Shown here: positions 16,146 through 16,599 of the stretch, piece by piece
How positions within the stretch are numbered: the first letter of the stretch is position 1
How the letters are laid out: each line of letters begins with the position of its first letter
NCBI GenBank assembly: GCA_031270145.1
Contig: JAISYD010000043.1
Span: 1 to 16,599 of the forward strand
Length of the DNA: 16,599 nucleotides
Direction: 5' to 3'
From: Planctomycetota bacterium
GTDB taxonomy: Bacteria > Planctomycetota > SZUA-567
Made by a program: the position numbers and the translations under genes
The notes under the pieces: generated by a model
The model's input: the letters and a program-made list of their open reading frames with translations, nothing else
Told to the model about the DNA's origin: nothing
The model's database searches: none

Positions 16146-16258
16146 CATATTCCCCCGGCGTCGGCCGCCAGCCGGAGAACCGAATGACCCTGCGGAACGG
16201 CGCCAATCCGTCGAGGGTTAAAGCAACTGTACCCGTAGCGAAATATTTTCGGCGGGGA

Positions 16259-16287
16259 TTGACAAGGATGGGGTGAATTTGGAATAT
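16259..16287 (+). promoter_or_regulatory. Upstream member of a tandem promoter pair
   Basis: A perfect -35 TTGACA (16259-16264) lies 17 nt ahead of GAATAT (16282-16287), which matches only three of six -10 positions. The 16-base context GCGGGGATTGACAAGG is 14/16 identical to that at 16378-16393. It points to the right, out of the window. Confidence 0.35.
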
Positions 16288-16384
16288 GAGAGGATATGAG
16301 CGAGTTGAAACCGCGCCCGACCCCGGAACAACGTCTGAACGGGCGAAAAGGCGCGCGGAAAAACGGGCCGGAACAATGCGGGTC

Positions 16385-16413
16385 TTGACAAGGCGGACGA
16401 TTTGTTTTATTGT
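16385..16413 (+). promoter_or_regulatory. Promoter pointing out of the right edge
   Basis: TTGACA (16385-16390, perfect) and TATTGT (16408-16413, four of six) are separated by 17 nt. Predicted start is near 16420. The remaining 180 bases of the window contain small stems but no clear start codon with ribosome site, so any product lies beyond the edge or is an RNA leader. Confidence 0.5.
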
Positions 16414-16599
16414 TGTCTCCAGGTTTCGGCCAGGCCGAGAAGCGCCGGGCGAGGCAGCCCGCTAATCCGAAAGAATATCCACAACCGGGGAAGATGATCG
16501 CTACCCGGAAAACGCCATTCGAGTGCCCGAAACGTCTGTCAGCCGTCTTGATTCGGCTGGCCCGGCAAGGTCGCGGAAATGCCCGGCATCTGCTTGCGA

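Larger units (their letters stand above)
15968..16599. other. Noncoding region at the right edge
   Basis: No convincing gene is seen in these 632 bases. A minus-strand frame stays open across almost the whole stretch and on into the antisense of the preceding gene, but it has no ATG or GTG start across the intergenic part and looks like GC-rich noise. Recognisable contents are a plus-strand terminator candidate, a minus-strand hairpin with T6, two near-identical TTGACAAGG promoter boxes, and small hairpins near the edge (CGGGC/GCCCG at 16446-16461, CAGCCG/CGGCTG at 16540-16559). Confidence 0.6.

Noticed and set aside
16120..16220. A 31-codon plus-strand frame starting MLQQCYCIFPRRR
   Set aside because: It has no ribosome site, starts inside the terminator-like dyad and has no recognisable similarity.
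16297..16389. A 30-codon plus-strand frame starting MSELKPRPTPEQ
   Set aside because: The GAGG motif is only two bases from the ATG, the peptide resembles nothing known, and its stop lies within the downstream TTGACA box.
15686..16597. Minus-strand frame open for about 300 codons from the right edge into the lyase gene
   Set aside because: It lacks any ATG or GTG start across the intergenic part, overlaps the lyase antisense, and its translation is irregular. A partial gene from outside is possible but not supported.

Overview
The window carries two anaerobe-style modules transcribed away from each other from a shared 341-bp intergenic region (9354-9694). The DNA is GC-rich. A bacterial V/A-type ATPase, a TRAP transporter and an Fe-S type amino-acid lyase suggest an anaerobic, probably host- or sediment-associated bacterium, for example a Synergistota or deltaproteobacterial/Desulfobacterota relative. 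No rRNA or marker gene fixes the taxon, so this is inference.

Left module, minus strand, 9353 down to 353: a complete nine-gene V-type ATPase operon in the order G-I-K-E-C-F-A-B-D, the order I recall for Thermus and for the core of the Enterococcus hirae ntp operon. It encodes the A3B3 head, the central stalk (D, F, C), the peripheral stalk (E, G), the membrane stator I and a four-helix proteolipid K. K keeps every residue that binds sodium in E. hirae NtpK, so the machine is predicted to move Na+. A good extended -10 promoter lies upstream (9425-9452). Several intercistronic gaps hold hairpins, including a terminator-like element between A and B. Positions 1-352 beyond the operon are noncoding apart from inverted repeats.

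Right module, plus strand, 9695 to 15967: a GntR/FadR-type (FCD) regulator; a near-consensus promoter with a dyad operator candidate and a structured leader; the three TRAP genes dctP, dctQ and dctM; two tandem 162-residue paralogues resembling the L-2-amino-thiazoline-4-carboxylate (ATC) hydrolase family; and a protein of the CdsB/CyuA L-cysteine desulfidase (UPF0597) family. Together these suggest Na+-driven import of a small carboxylate, possibly a cyclic sulfur amino acid, followed by ring opening and beta-elimination to a 2-oxo acid, ammonia and sulfide. Two oddities complicate this. The lyase has Val where relatives have Cys in the GCTEP motif, and the two hydrolase-like copies differ in their Cys motif.

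Right end, 15968-16599: no convincing gene. It holds a plus-strand terminator candidate, a good minus-strand terminator-like hairpin with T6, and two near-identical TTGACAAGG promoter boxes pointing out of the window, which may lead a gene or stable RNA beyond the edge.
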